64,000 bases of DNA from Streptomyces sp. Edi4 (GTDB lineage Bacteria > Actinomycetota > Actinomycetes > Streptomycetales > Streptomycetaceae), in assembly GCF_040253615.1 (NCBI RefSeq), contig NZ_JBEJGY010000004.1, positions 2,790,001 to 2,854,000 of the forward strand. Reading direction: 5' to 3'. Below are positions 16,394 to 23,088 of the stretch, piece after piece (positions within the stretch are counted from its first letter, which is position 1; each line of letters opens with the position of its first letter). Below the pieces are notes generated by a model, which saw nothing but the letters and a program-made list of their open reading frames with translations, ran no database searches and was not told the DNA's origin. The position numbers and the translations under genes are program-made.

Positions 16394-17661
16394 TACTCGA
16401 CCTCTTCGCGGGGCCGGGCGGCTGGAGCAGGGCACTGCACGTCCTGGGCGTGCGTGACGTCGGGCTGGAATGGGACCAGTGGGCGTGCAAGACCCGTTCT
16501 GCGGCAGGACAGTTGACCATCCGGACCGATGTGGCCATGTATCCGACCTGGCCTTTCGTCGGCCGCACGCGCGGCGTGATCGCCTCGCCGCCGTGTCAGG
16601 CGTGGAGCATGGCCGGCAAGCGCCTCGGTCTGCTCGACCAGCCGCTGGTGCACGCGGCGGTCGAAGACCTGGCCGCCGGCCGCGACACCCGCGAGCGTCT
16701 CCTCGCCGCCTGCCGCGACGAGCGTTCCCTGCTCGCCGCCGAGCCGATGCGCTACCTCTACGCCCTGAACACGGTCGGCGAGCCCGACTGGGTCGCCATG
16801 GAGGAAGTACCGGACGTCCTGCCCCTGTGGAAGCAGTACGCGGCCGTCCTGCGCGGGTGGGGATTCTCCGTCTGGTACGGCATCCTCAACGCCGCCGACT
16901 TCGGCGTCCCCCAGACCAGAAGGCGAGCGATCCTCCTGGCCTCCCGCGTCCGCACGGCACAGCCGCCCACGCCCACGCACGCCCAACTCGCCGAGCCCCA
17001 GTCGCTGTTCGGTCCGGGCCGCGTCCGCTGGGTCAGCATGGCCGAAGCCCTGGGGTGGGGGGCAACCGACCGCCCCGTCCCCACCGTCTGCGCGGGCGGC
17101 GGCCCCGGCGGCGGACCCGAACCGTTCCCGTCGGGCTCGCGCAAGACGCTGTCCGATGCCCGGCAGCGCGGCACCTGGATGCCCCGGCCGGAGGGGATGG
17201 TCCTGCAGTCCCGTCGCGAAGGAACGGGATGGGCAGCCAGGCACGGCACCCGCGAGAACCGTGGCGCCGACGCTCCGGCGCCGACGTTCACCGCCGAGGC
17301 CCACCGCTGGTCATGGTCCCTACGCAGCAACAACCAGGCCAACGCCACCGTCCGTCCGCTGTCCGAGCCGGCCGGCACGCTGTTCTTCGGTCACCGCGCG
17401 AACGAGTGCACCTGGGTCGCCGAACCCACCACACCTCCGGCCAAAGACACCGACGTGCCGGCCGTCCCCGAGCCGATCCGGATCACTGCCCGCGAGGCCG
17501 GCCTCCTGCAGACCTTCCCGGCCGACTACCCCTGGGCCGGCAACAAGGGCCAGCAGTTCTCCCAGATCGGCAACGCGGTGCCCCCGTTGCTCGCCGGCCA
17601 CCTCCTCGCCCCGCACCTCGGCGTCGCCCTCGACCCCGACGACTTCACCCTCGCCGCCTGA
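16390..17661 (+). CDS. DNA (cytosine-5-)-methyltransferase
   Basis: GTG 16390 overlaps the previous stop; the protein starts straight at motif I. 423 residues. Motif I DLFAGPGGWS (4-13) binds AdoMet, motif IV SPPCQAWS (66-73) carries the catalytic Cys69, motif VI reads EEVPD (138-142) where most enzymes have ENV, motif VIII is QTRRRAIL (175-182), and the motif X-like GNAVPP is at about 394-399. The target-recognition region between (about 190-370) is long and Gly/Pro-rich. No restriction endonuclease gene is adjacent, so it may be an orphan enzyme protecting or marking element DNA. It is coupled on both sides: upstream to the PP-loop protein, downstream through TGATG to the DnaB-N-like gene. 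Confidence 0.9.
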   Translation: MILDLFAGPGGWSRALHVLGVRDVGLEWDQWACKTRSAAGQLTIRTDVAMYPTWPFVGRTRGVIASPPCQAWSMAGKRLGLLDQPLVHAAVEDLAAGRDTRERLLAACRDERSLLAAEPMRYLYALNTVGEPDWVAMEEVPDVLPLWKQYAAVLRGWGFSVWYGILNAADFGVPQTRRRAILLASRVRTAQPPTPTHAQLAEPQSLFGPGRVRWVSMAEALGWGATDRPVPTVCAGGGPGGGPEPFPSGSRKTLSDARQRGTWMPRPEGMVLQSRREGTGWAARHGTRENRGADAPAPTFTAEAHRWSWSLRSNNQANATVRPLSEPAGTLFFGHRANECTWVAEPTTPPAKDTDVPAVPEPIRITAREAGLLQTFPADYPWAGNKGQQFSQIGNAVPPLLAGHLLAPHLGVALDPDDFTLAA

Positions 17662-18779
17662 TGCCCCACACCCCCGAACCCGACGAAGACGACCTCGACG
17701 CCGTCGCACCTCCCCAGCCGGTGTTCCACGTCGAGCAGGCCCTCCTCGGGGCCCTCCTCCTCGACCCGCACCGGGTGGACGACGTGAGCGGCATCGCCGC
17801 CGACTCCTTCTCCACCGCCGCGCACGCCGCCCTGTACGGCGCGATCACCACCCTGCCGCGGCCCGACCCCGCCGAGCACGCGAAGAACACCAAGTGGCTC
17901 GACCGCGTGCTCGCCACGGCCCAGGAGCAGGCGCGCGGGCTGACCGCCTCCTATCTGCACGCCCTCGTCCAGGTCTGCCCCTGGCCCAGCCATGCCCCTG
18001 CCTACGCCCGGATGGTCGAGGCGGAGCACGCCCGCCGCCGCCTGCAGACAGCCGCCGAACGCCTCGTCCAGACCGTCCACGACGTCTCCCTCCCGCACCC
18101 CGTCCAGACGGTGCTCACCGAGGCCGACGCGCTCGCCACGGTCGTGGACGACATCGCCAATCGCTTCCCGCCCCGCGCAGGCGTGCTTCCCCGCACCACG
18201 GCACCGCCGCCACCCGCCGCGCAAGACCCCGCTGAGGCGGTCGAGGAGGAGCAGCTCCTGCTCGCCACCGCCACCGCCTGCCCCTCCGACATCGACTCCG
18301 TCCGGTGGCTACTCCCCGACGACCTCGCCCTGCCGCTGCATGCCGGCCTGTGGCAGTGCCTGACAGCACTGGCCCGCCGCCACGAGCCCGTCGACCCCGT
18401 CACGGTCCTGTGGGAAGCCCAGCAGCGTGGCCTGCTGGACGAGGGAAGTGAACCGGGCGAGGTCCTGCGCATGCTGGCGGAGCCCGCTGGTTCCGTCGAG
18501 CACTGGGGTGAGCGGGCCCTGCTGCGCTCCCTCCTGACCACGGCTGAGCACACCGGCCGGCGCATCGAGGCGTACGCCGGCGACCCAGCGAACACCCCCT
18601 TCCAGCTCGTCGTCGGCGCACGCCGTGCCCTCGCCGACATCTCCGCCGTCCGCACCCGCTGGCAGCACGCCACCGGAGTCACCCCGCCACAGCGGCGGCG
18701 GCCCGCGTCCACCACCCGCGCCGGGCCACCGACGACCAGGGCCGCGCACGTCCCCCGGTCCGCACGAGCAACCCGGTAG
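17661..18779 (+). CDS. protein with two DnaB-N-like domains, no helicase motor
   Basis: ATG 17661 shares a base with the previous stop. 372 residues. Residues 20-150 match the replicative helicase N-terminal domain pattern (VFHVEQALLGALLLDPHRVD, then SFSTAAHAALYGAI). A second, more diverged copy occupies about 194-335 (VEEEQLLLATATA, then LPLHAGLWQCLTALARRHEP). There is no Walker A or RecA-like part, so it cannot unwind DNA alone. In DnaB this domain forms the ring collar and binds primase and loader, so this protein might recruit or block the host helicase. That is inference. A strong hairpin follows the gene. Confidence 0.7.
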   Translation: MPHTPEPDEDDLDAVAPPQPVFHVEQALLGALLLDPHRVDDVSGIAADSFSTAAHAALYGAITTLPRPDPAEHAKNTKWLDRVLATAQEQARGLTASYLHALVQVCPWPSHAPAYARMVEAEHARRRLQTAAERLVQTVHDVSLPHPVQTVLTEADALATVVDDIANRFPPRAGVLPRTTAPPPPAAQDPAEAVEEEQLLLATATACPSDIDSVRWLLPDDLALPLHAGLWQCLTALARRHEPVDPVTVLWEAQQRGLLDEGSEPGEVLRMLAEPAGSVEHWGERALLRSLLTTAEHTGRRIEAYAGDPANTPFQLVVGARRALADISAVRTRWQHATGVTPPQRRRPASTTRAGPPTTRAAHVPRSARATR

Positions 18780-18790
18780 CCCCCGAGTAC

Positions 18791-18824
18791 GCCGGTGGCC
18801 GGACCCGAAGGCCCGGCCACCGGC
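18791..18824 (+). terminator. strong hairpin after the DnaB-N-like gene
   Basis: A perfect 12-bp stem, GCCGGTGGCCGG at 18791-18802 against 18813-18824, with a 10-base loop. No T-run follows, as is common for Streptomyces terminators. It sits 11 bases after the stop at 18779 and about 20 bases before the next start, so it probably ends or attenuates the upstream operon. Confidence 0.65.
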
Positions 18825-20000
18825 AGAACAGGTGAGACCCCCACGTGACTGCCGCCATCGACGCCCACGTCCGCCTCGACACCCACCCCACTCACCCGAG
18901 CGCCGTACAGGCCATCCTGACCGGCACGCAGGCCCGCGTCGCTCTCATGGCTCTCGAGGCCGCCGGCTGGAGCGTCGCCGCCACCAACGTCCTGATCCTG
19001 GCCCGCATCGATCACGAGGAGCCGTACTGGGCCAACGACGCAGCCAAGCACCTGACAGCAGAAGGCATCACCGTCGAAGTCACCCCGCGGCTCCAGGAAG
19101 CCATCGACGGGGAATGGAGCTGGCCGAACTATCCGATGCCGTGGTGCACCCGCAGCGAGATCCGTGAGGTCTCCGACCAGGCGCAGAAGATCCACGACGA
19201 CATCCGCCACGGCCACCTCCTCATCCACGCCCACGCCCGCGACGGCCACACCACCGTCGCGGTCGGCACCTACCTCCACCGGGGAGGCAAGTCCGTCTAC
19301 TTGCACGGCGAGGACCACCTGCGTCAGGTCGCCGACACCTTCGACTCGCCCGCAGAAGCACTGATGGCCTTCGAACGTGTCCACGCGGCCGAGATGCGCC
19401 CCGGGCCGGCGCCCCTGACCGACACCGAACGCGCCGCCATCGAAGCGCGCTCCGTCTTCGACGTCACCACGGCCAAGTCCGAGCCTTCCCGCCCGGAGCC
19501 GGAGATTGTCCCCGTCTATCTGGCCGATGCCGGTGACCACGACGCTCTCCTCGACACCTTTCTCAACGCGCACGGCGAGTTCGACAAGTGGCGAACCTGG
19601 TCGGATGACACGACCCACGCCATTCACGAGTCGCAGACCCTGCGCATCGAACGCGTCCACGACACCCCCGCCCACGAGACCGCCTGGACCGTGGCTGCCT
19701 ACGAGACACCCGTCTCCGACCGCATGTGGGTCCTCACCGCGACCGGCGCCACCCCCGCACCGGTGCTGCAGGATCTGCTCACCCACCTCGCCGACGGAGA
19801 CGGCTGGGACACCCACGTCGGCGCCCCGGTTGACGAGAAGATGGTCACCGCAGCAACCCAGCCGCTCTCCGACGCCGGATGGAAGCACACCGTGGACGGG
19901 CGCTGGATCCGCTGGACGTCCTCTGACGGCGCTGCGGGCGTCCACTTCGACGCCTTCGCCGCGCAGCACCCGAATCAGAACCTGGCCACCTGGACCATCT

Positions 20001-20033
20001 GGTCCGGACCCGGTCCGGACCGGGTCCGGACCG
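20001..20033 (+). repeat. 11-bp minisatellite of the palindrome GGTCCGGACC
   Basis: Three tandem units at 20001-20010, 20012-20021 and 20023-20032, each followed by one spacer base (C, G, G). Each 10-mer is its own reverse complement. The unit length is not a multiple of three, so gain or loss of one unit shifts the frame of the surrounding DUF317 gene. Confidence 0.9.
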
Positions 20034-20244
20034 GCCCGCCTGGACCGTCACAGCGTCCCCCCACATCCCGAGTTCGCTGCTGGCAGGTCTCTCCGAGACC
20101 CTCGCCCACCAGACCGGCACGCGCCAGGCCCAGCCGGGCCGCGAGCACCAGACCCGCCTCGCCACCAGAGCACCGACGGCTCCGGCGGTCACGGCCGGCC
20201 GCTCCGTCAGCCGCTCACGCTGATCATCAGCCCACACGAGCGGG

Positions 20245-20297
20245 GCAACATAGCGCGGGATCACCGGTTGGCCAAACCGGCGATCCCGCGGACCATA
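20245..20297 (+). repeat. palindromic direct repeat, copy B
   Basis: A 16-bp stem, 20254-20269 against 20275-20290, with one A-C mismatch and loop GGCCA. Against copy A (3911-3959) the outer stem bases change on both arms together (AGG/CCT to CGG/CCG), while the loop, the left flank GCAACATAGC and right flank CGGACCAT are kept. It lies 30 bases after the restored stop of the DUF317 gene, the last element gene. Confidence 0.85.
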
Positions 20298-20400
20298 GAT
20301 AGTCCACCGCCACCCCCTGCCCGAACGTCGAAAGGCCCCTCCCGCGACCGCAGACACAACACGAAGCGCAGCCCGTCAGGTGGCATGCAGCGGCATCCGT

Positions 20401-21297
20401 TCACGCCGCCGCGTAGCTCGCCCGGAACAGATCCTGCGCCCGCTCCACGTCCCTCGGCGTACGGAGCTGGACCTCCAGGTCGCCCGTCCCGTGGTGACCG
20501 AGACCGGACACGTCCCGAGTGAAGCCCGGAACGAGCTCGACGTCCTTCGGGTCGACCTTCAGGTAGACCAACAGCTTGCTGCGCTGCGGCGGGCACAGGC
20601 AGGCAAAGTTCCGCAGCCGCTGGTACGCCCGGTACTGCTTGCGCTCCACGCGGTTCACGCCGTCCCCGAGCCCGAGCAGGACCTCGTCGACCGCGCCCGC
20701 CAACTCCATCATCGCCGCGCTCTGGACATCGGCCGCTGCCTGAGCAACAGACTGGCGCCGTGCGCGGCGAGCCAGCTGCATGCCGCCGCTCACCGAGGCC
20801 ACGGTCTCAAGGCCGAGCAGGTCGTTGCCGAAGAGTCGGTAGCGGACCAGGTCGATCGAGCGCCGGTGCTCGCGCACGGCGTGCACGTCGTAGCGGGTGA
20901 AGTCGCCGGCGATGCAGATCAGACGTGGGCCGCTCCACAGGACCTGGGACGCGGCCGTCACCCCGAGCCGGTCGCGGACCAGGTGCTCGAACTCGGCACG
21001 GTGGTCCATCAACCAGGCCAGGTAGAACAGCCCCTGATTGATCACGCCGGCATCCGTGCCGCGCTTGTATTCCACGATGACCGGCGAGCCGTTCTCGTCC
21101 AGCCCCAGCGAGTCGACCCGGCCCCCGTGCACCGGTCCGGTGCTGTACTCGCTCGCCAGGAACCGGACTCCCAGCAGCGTCTCCATGTGCGTCTCGACGA
21201 GACCCTGCACATCGGCCTCGACCTCAGCAAGACGCGGCACGACCTCGGTCATGCCGCCATTCGTCGTGTCCGTGCGAAACAGCTTCAGGCCCGACAC
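20401..21297 (-). CDS. DUF5655/NucS-like nuclease-fold protein
   Basis: ATG at 21297, reading leftward. 298 residues. The N-terminal half has a restriction-nuclease-like core: GGRVDSLGLDENG, then PVIVEYKRG (Asp62, Glu76, Lys78, a D-x(n)-ExK pattern), then NQGLFYLAWL. The C-terminal 110 residues match DUF5655 (VPGFTRDVSGLGHHGTGDLE, then VERAQDLFRASY). This two-part protein occurs widely in bacteria under names such as 'DUF5655 domain protein' or 'predicted transport protein'; a DNA-cleaving or -binding role is likely but unproven. It faces the mobile element and lies between it and the tRNA, so it may be accessory cargo at the integration hotspot. Confidence 0.7.
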   Translation of the reverse strand: MSGLKLFRTDTTNGGMTEVVPRLAEVEADVQGLVETHMETLLGVRFLASEYSTGPVHGGRVDSLGLDENGSPVIVEYKRGTDAGVINQGLFYLAWLMDHRAEFEHLVRDRLGVTAASQVLWSGPRLICIAGDFTRYDVHAVREHRRSIDLVRYRLFGNDLLGLETVASVSGGMQLARRARRQSVAQAAADVQSAAMMELAGAVDEVLLGLGDGVNRVERKQYRAYQRLRNFACLCPPQRSKLLVYLKVDPKDVELVPGFTRDVSGLGHHGTGDLEVQLRTPRDVERAQDLFRASYAAA

Positions 21298-21433
21298 CTC
21301 CCCTTCCCCTGCTCGGAGATCACCAACGCCGAAGGGGTGCGGGATTGTTTCCGCGAGAGGCTACGGGGGCGTGAAGATAGTGTGAGACCCTACGTACGGC
21401 CCGGCCGGAGAGCGCTCGCGTCCCCCGGTCACC

Positions 21434-21450
21434 GGGAATCTAAGATTCCC
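21434..21450. promoter_or_regulatory. 17-bp perfect palindrome upstream of tRNA-Arg
   Basis: GGGAATCTAAGATTCCC (8-bp arms, one central A). It lies in the 210-bp space between the start of the leftward nuclease-like gene and the tRNA, 58 bases before the tRNA. It is a possible operator for either transcript or part of an integration region; no other gene is visible in this gap. Confidence 0.5.
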
Positions 21451-21507
21451 CCATGCGTCCCCCGCGCCCCAGGGGACAGCGCCCGGAAGCTGCGTTTACG
21501 CAGGTCA

Positions 21508-21580
21508 GCCCCCGTAGCTCAGCGGATAGAGCACGTGCCTTCTAAGCGCTTGGCCGCAGGTTCGAGTCCTGCCGGGGGCG
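21508..21580 (+). tRNA. tRNA-Arg(TCT)
   Basis: A 73-base cloverleaf: acceptor GCCCCCG with CGGGGGC, D-arm GCTC...GAGC, T-arm GCAGG TTCGAGT CCTGC, discriminator G, CCA not encoded. The anticodon loop CTTCTAA gives anticodon TCT (21541-21543), which reads AGA, a very rare codon in high-GC genomes. The 5-bp anticodon stem has one G-T pair and a terminal C-T mismatch. tRNA genes are common integration targets of actinobacterial elements, which fits the junction character of this region. Confidence 0.95.
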
Positions 21581-21601
21581 CATCCGCGCCAGTGCCGATT
21601 T

Positions 21602-21626
21602 GGCCCTCCTTCGGGAGGGCCTTTTT
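21602..21626 (+). terminator. intrinsic terminator of tRNA-Arg
   Basis: Perfect 8-bp stem GGCCCTCC/GGAGGGCC with loop TTCG (21602-21621) followed by five T (21622-21626). The classical intrinsic structure, 22 bases after the tRNA. Confidence 0.95.
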
Positions 21627-21688
21627 GCTGGTCAGAGCACCATACCGAGCGGCCGGTAGCACCCGCGTAAGCGCCGCACCCGCCCCTG

Positions 21689-22040
21689 GTGAGCCCGGCC
21701 GTCCGGTTGGCCGGCCCGCCTATCCCTGGCGCTGTCGCGGCGCTCGAAGCGGCTCCTGCATCAGGCCGGAAGGTCGCCATCATCAGCAACAACTCGACCG
21801 CGTGCGTCCGGGCGTTCCTGATGCTCCACGAGCTCCGTCAACTGGTGGACGTGGTCGTTGGCCGAGCCCCACACCGGCCGGACGCGATGAAGTCCGACCC
21901 CCACTCGCCGCTGCTGGCGTCCAGCGAGCTGGACACACTCCCGCGCGATTGCACGCTCATCGGAGGCCCGGTGACGGACATGGAGGCCACCAAGGCGACC
22001 GGTGGGCGCTCCATCGCCTACGTCAACAAGCCCGGAAAAG
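21689..22040 (+). pseudogene. HAD-family hydrolase fragment
   Basis: About 115 residues resemble the middle of a HAD-like hydrolase: VAALEAAPASGRKVAIISNN (motif II region), then VVVGRAPHRPDAMKSDPH, then LIGGPVTDMEATKATGGRSI (motif IV region, where IGDS-D would be expected), then AYVNKPGKE. The N-terminal nucleophile motif DxD and the C-terminus are missing, and the frame continues into unrelated sequence. The motif IV region reads IGGPVTD rather than IGDSVTD, so a key residue is also lost. It begins 60 bases after the tRNA terminator, typical debris beside an integration site. Confidence 0.65.
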
Positions 22041-22162
22041 AACGCGCCCCAGGTGTTCTGCCCTACGACGTTCTGGATGGGGGCGTTGTTGTCGCCGCCG
22101 ACGCCGGCGCCCGAGCCGTGCCGGGGGTTGGGTTCGGGGCGTCGTCGTCCGCCGATCTTCAC
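21761..22162 (-). CDS. small GDNNAPIQ-motif protein, C-terminus run-on
   Basis: GTG at 22162 directly follows the stop of the next small gene (TGA shared as GTGA). The first ~45 residues include GVGGDNNAPIQNVVGQNTWG, the same motif as in the upstream 36-residue peptide. After that the frame only reads the antisense of the HAD fragment, so the true gene was probably truncated by a junction near 22040. Function unknown. Confidence 0.35.
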   Translation of the reverse strand: MKIGGRRRPEPNPRHGSGAGVGGDNNAPIQNVVGQNTWGAFFSGLVDVGDGAPTGRLGGLHVRHRASDERAIARECVQLAGRQQRRVGVGLHRVRPVWGSANDHVHQLTELVEHQERPDARGRVVADDGDLPA

Positions 22163-22269
22163 TCTCCTCCTCGCGGGGCGTTGTTCTGGCCCACGTCGCT
22201 GATGTTGTTTCCCGCGACACTCTGGATCGGGGCGTTGTTGTCGCCGTACACCTGAATGTTGGTGATCAC
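22159..22269 (-). CDS. 36-aa GDNNAPIQ-motif peptide
   Basis: GTG at 22269; 36 residues with VYGDNNAPIQSVAGNNISD followed by VGQNNAPRGGE. It is encoded just upstream of, and overlapping, a second gene with the same motif. Asn/Gly/Gln-rich repeats of this style occur at the N-termini of some actinobacterial proteins of unknown function. The paired motif and the GGAGGAG just before the second start argue that these are real genes, or leftovers of them. Confidence 0.45.
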   Translation of the reverse strand: MITNIQVYGDNNAPIQSVAGNNISDVGQNNAPRGGE

Positions 22270-22948
22270 GGCAGCCTCATCACGGCCATGCGCTGGGACC
22301 CCGCATCGGACTGCGGCATCCTCCACCGCACCGAGACCGCCCAAGCTCTGCTCGACGTGCGGTCCAGCTTCCGCGGTGGACCAGCCCGGTCAGCAGCCCA
22401 CCCTGTTCGCCCGCAAGCAGCGGATGACTCCGGACGGCGGGTCGGCAACCGGTCGCGTCCTATTCACCGGGGCCCGGCCCCAAAGGCACGACGCGATGAA
22501 TCTCGGCACGTTCAGAATTCAAGTATCGGCGGAACGGCGAAGTCGAGACCGGGCCGGATCGGGAACCTCTCCCGGGGCTGCCGCAGCGCGCAGTCCCGGC
22601 TGCCATCGCCCGCGAAGTCCCGTGCCGGCAAGGGACTTTGAGCGCGGGCCCCATGGCCGGCCAGCGGTCGGCCAGCGCCCCGCTGACCGGCGGAGTTGTC
22701 GCGTTTCTGACGTGGAAGCGCAACAGCCGTCGTATAGAACTCGAAGCCGACTCGAGCCTCCCTCTGATTCACCGGGCGCGGCCCAAATCCCTTAGCCAGC
22801 TGGGGAATTACCGCACCGGCATCCCCAATGTCATGTACATCGGGGGACTTCTTCCGACAGACTCACGGATCAACGGCTGTCCGCGCGGCCGTAGTTGGTG
22901 AAGAGCGCGGGTCCCGCATGCGTTCATGAGTTGTAGTGGAGGTACCGG
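22270..22948. other. junction region without a supported gene
   Basis: No frame gives a convincing protein. A rightward stretch (22275-22390) reads like part of one (LITAMRWDPASDCGIL, then TAQALLDVRSSFRGG) but has no credible start or end. GC content and codon pattern vary over short distances. It is best read as gene debris beside the tRNA. Confidence 0.5.
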
Positions 22949-23088
22949 TGTTCGCCCGTTTCCCCCGCCCCAGGGCCTCGCGTCCGCCGTCGGCCGGTCC
23001 GTTCGCGAGACCGGCCCGCGCGCACCGGCCGGACGCGGCCGCCCGGCCGCGCCCCTTACGCCGGGCCGTGGTGGACGGGGCGGGCTGA
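22949..23088 (+). CDS. possible 45-aa leader peptide
   Basis: GTG 22949 follows TGGAGG closely and opens 45 residues (MFARFPRPRASRPPSAGPFA start), Arg/Pro-rich. Its TGA (23086-23088) shares a base with the ATG of the next gene. It could be a translational coupler for that gene rather than a functional protein. Confidence 0.35.

Larger units (their letters stand above)
18845..20302 (+). pseudogene. DUF317-type gene, frameshifted by 11-bp repeat expansion
   Basis: GTG 18845. As read, 485 residues, but the last ~90 (after WTIWSGPGPDRV near residue 395) are Arg/Pro nonsense. In another frame the sequence continues as PAWTVTASPHIPSSLLAGLS and ends at TGA 20221-20223, exactly the second half of a DUF317 domain. 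The switch lies in three copies of GGTCCGGACC; removing one 11-bp unit restores a single frame of about 456 residues. The N-terminal 200 residues form a separate region not seen in the other copies. Two DUF317 domains cover roughly 225-430 of the restored protein. The gene may be inactive, or phase-variable. Confidence 0.75.

Noticed and set aside
20380..22641. A very long rightward open frame (753 codons) spanning the nuclease-like gene, tRNA and debris.
   Set aside because: It runs antisense through a clear leftward protein and straight across a tRNA and its terminator, with nonsense composition; high GC makes such frames common.
22926..23087. Start of the helical-repeat protein at ATG 22926.
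   Set aside because: The extension is low-complexity Pro/Gly sequence; the TGATG overlap at 23086-23090 supports ATG 23088.
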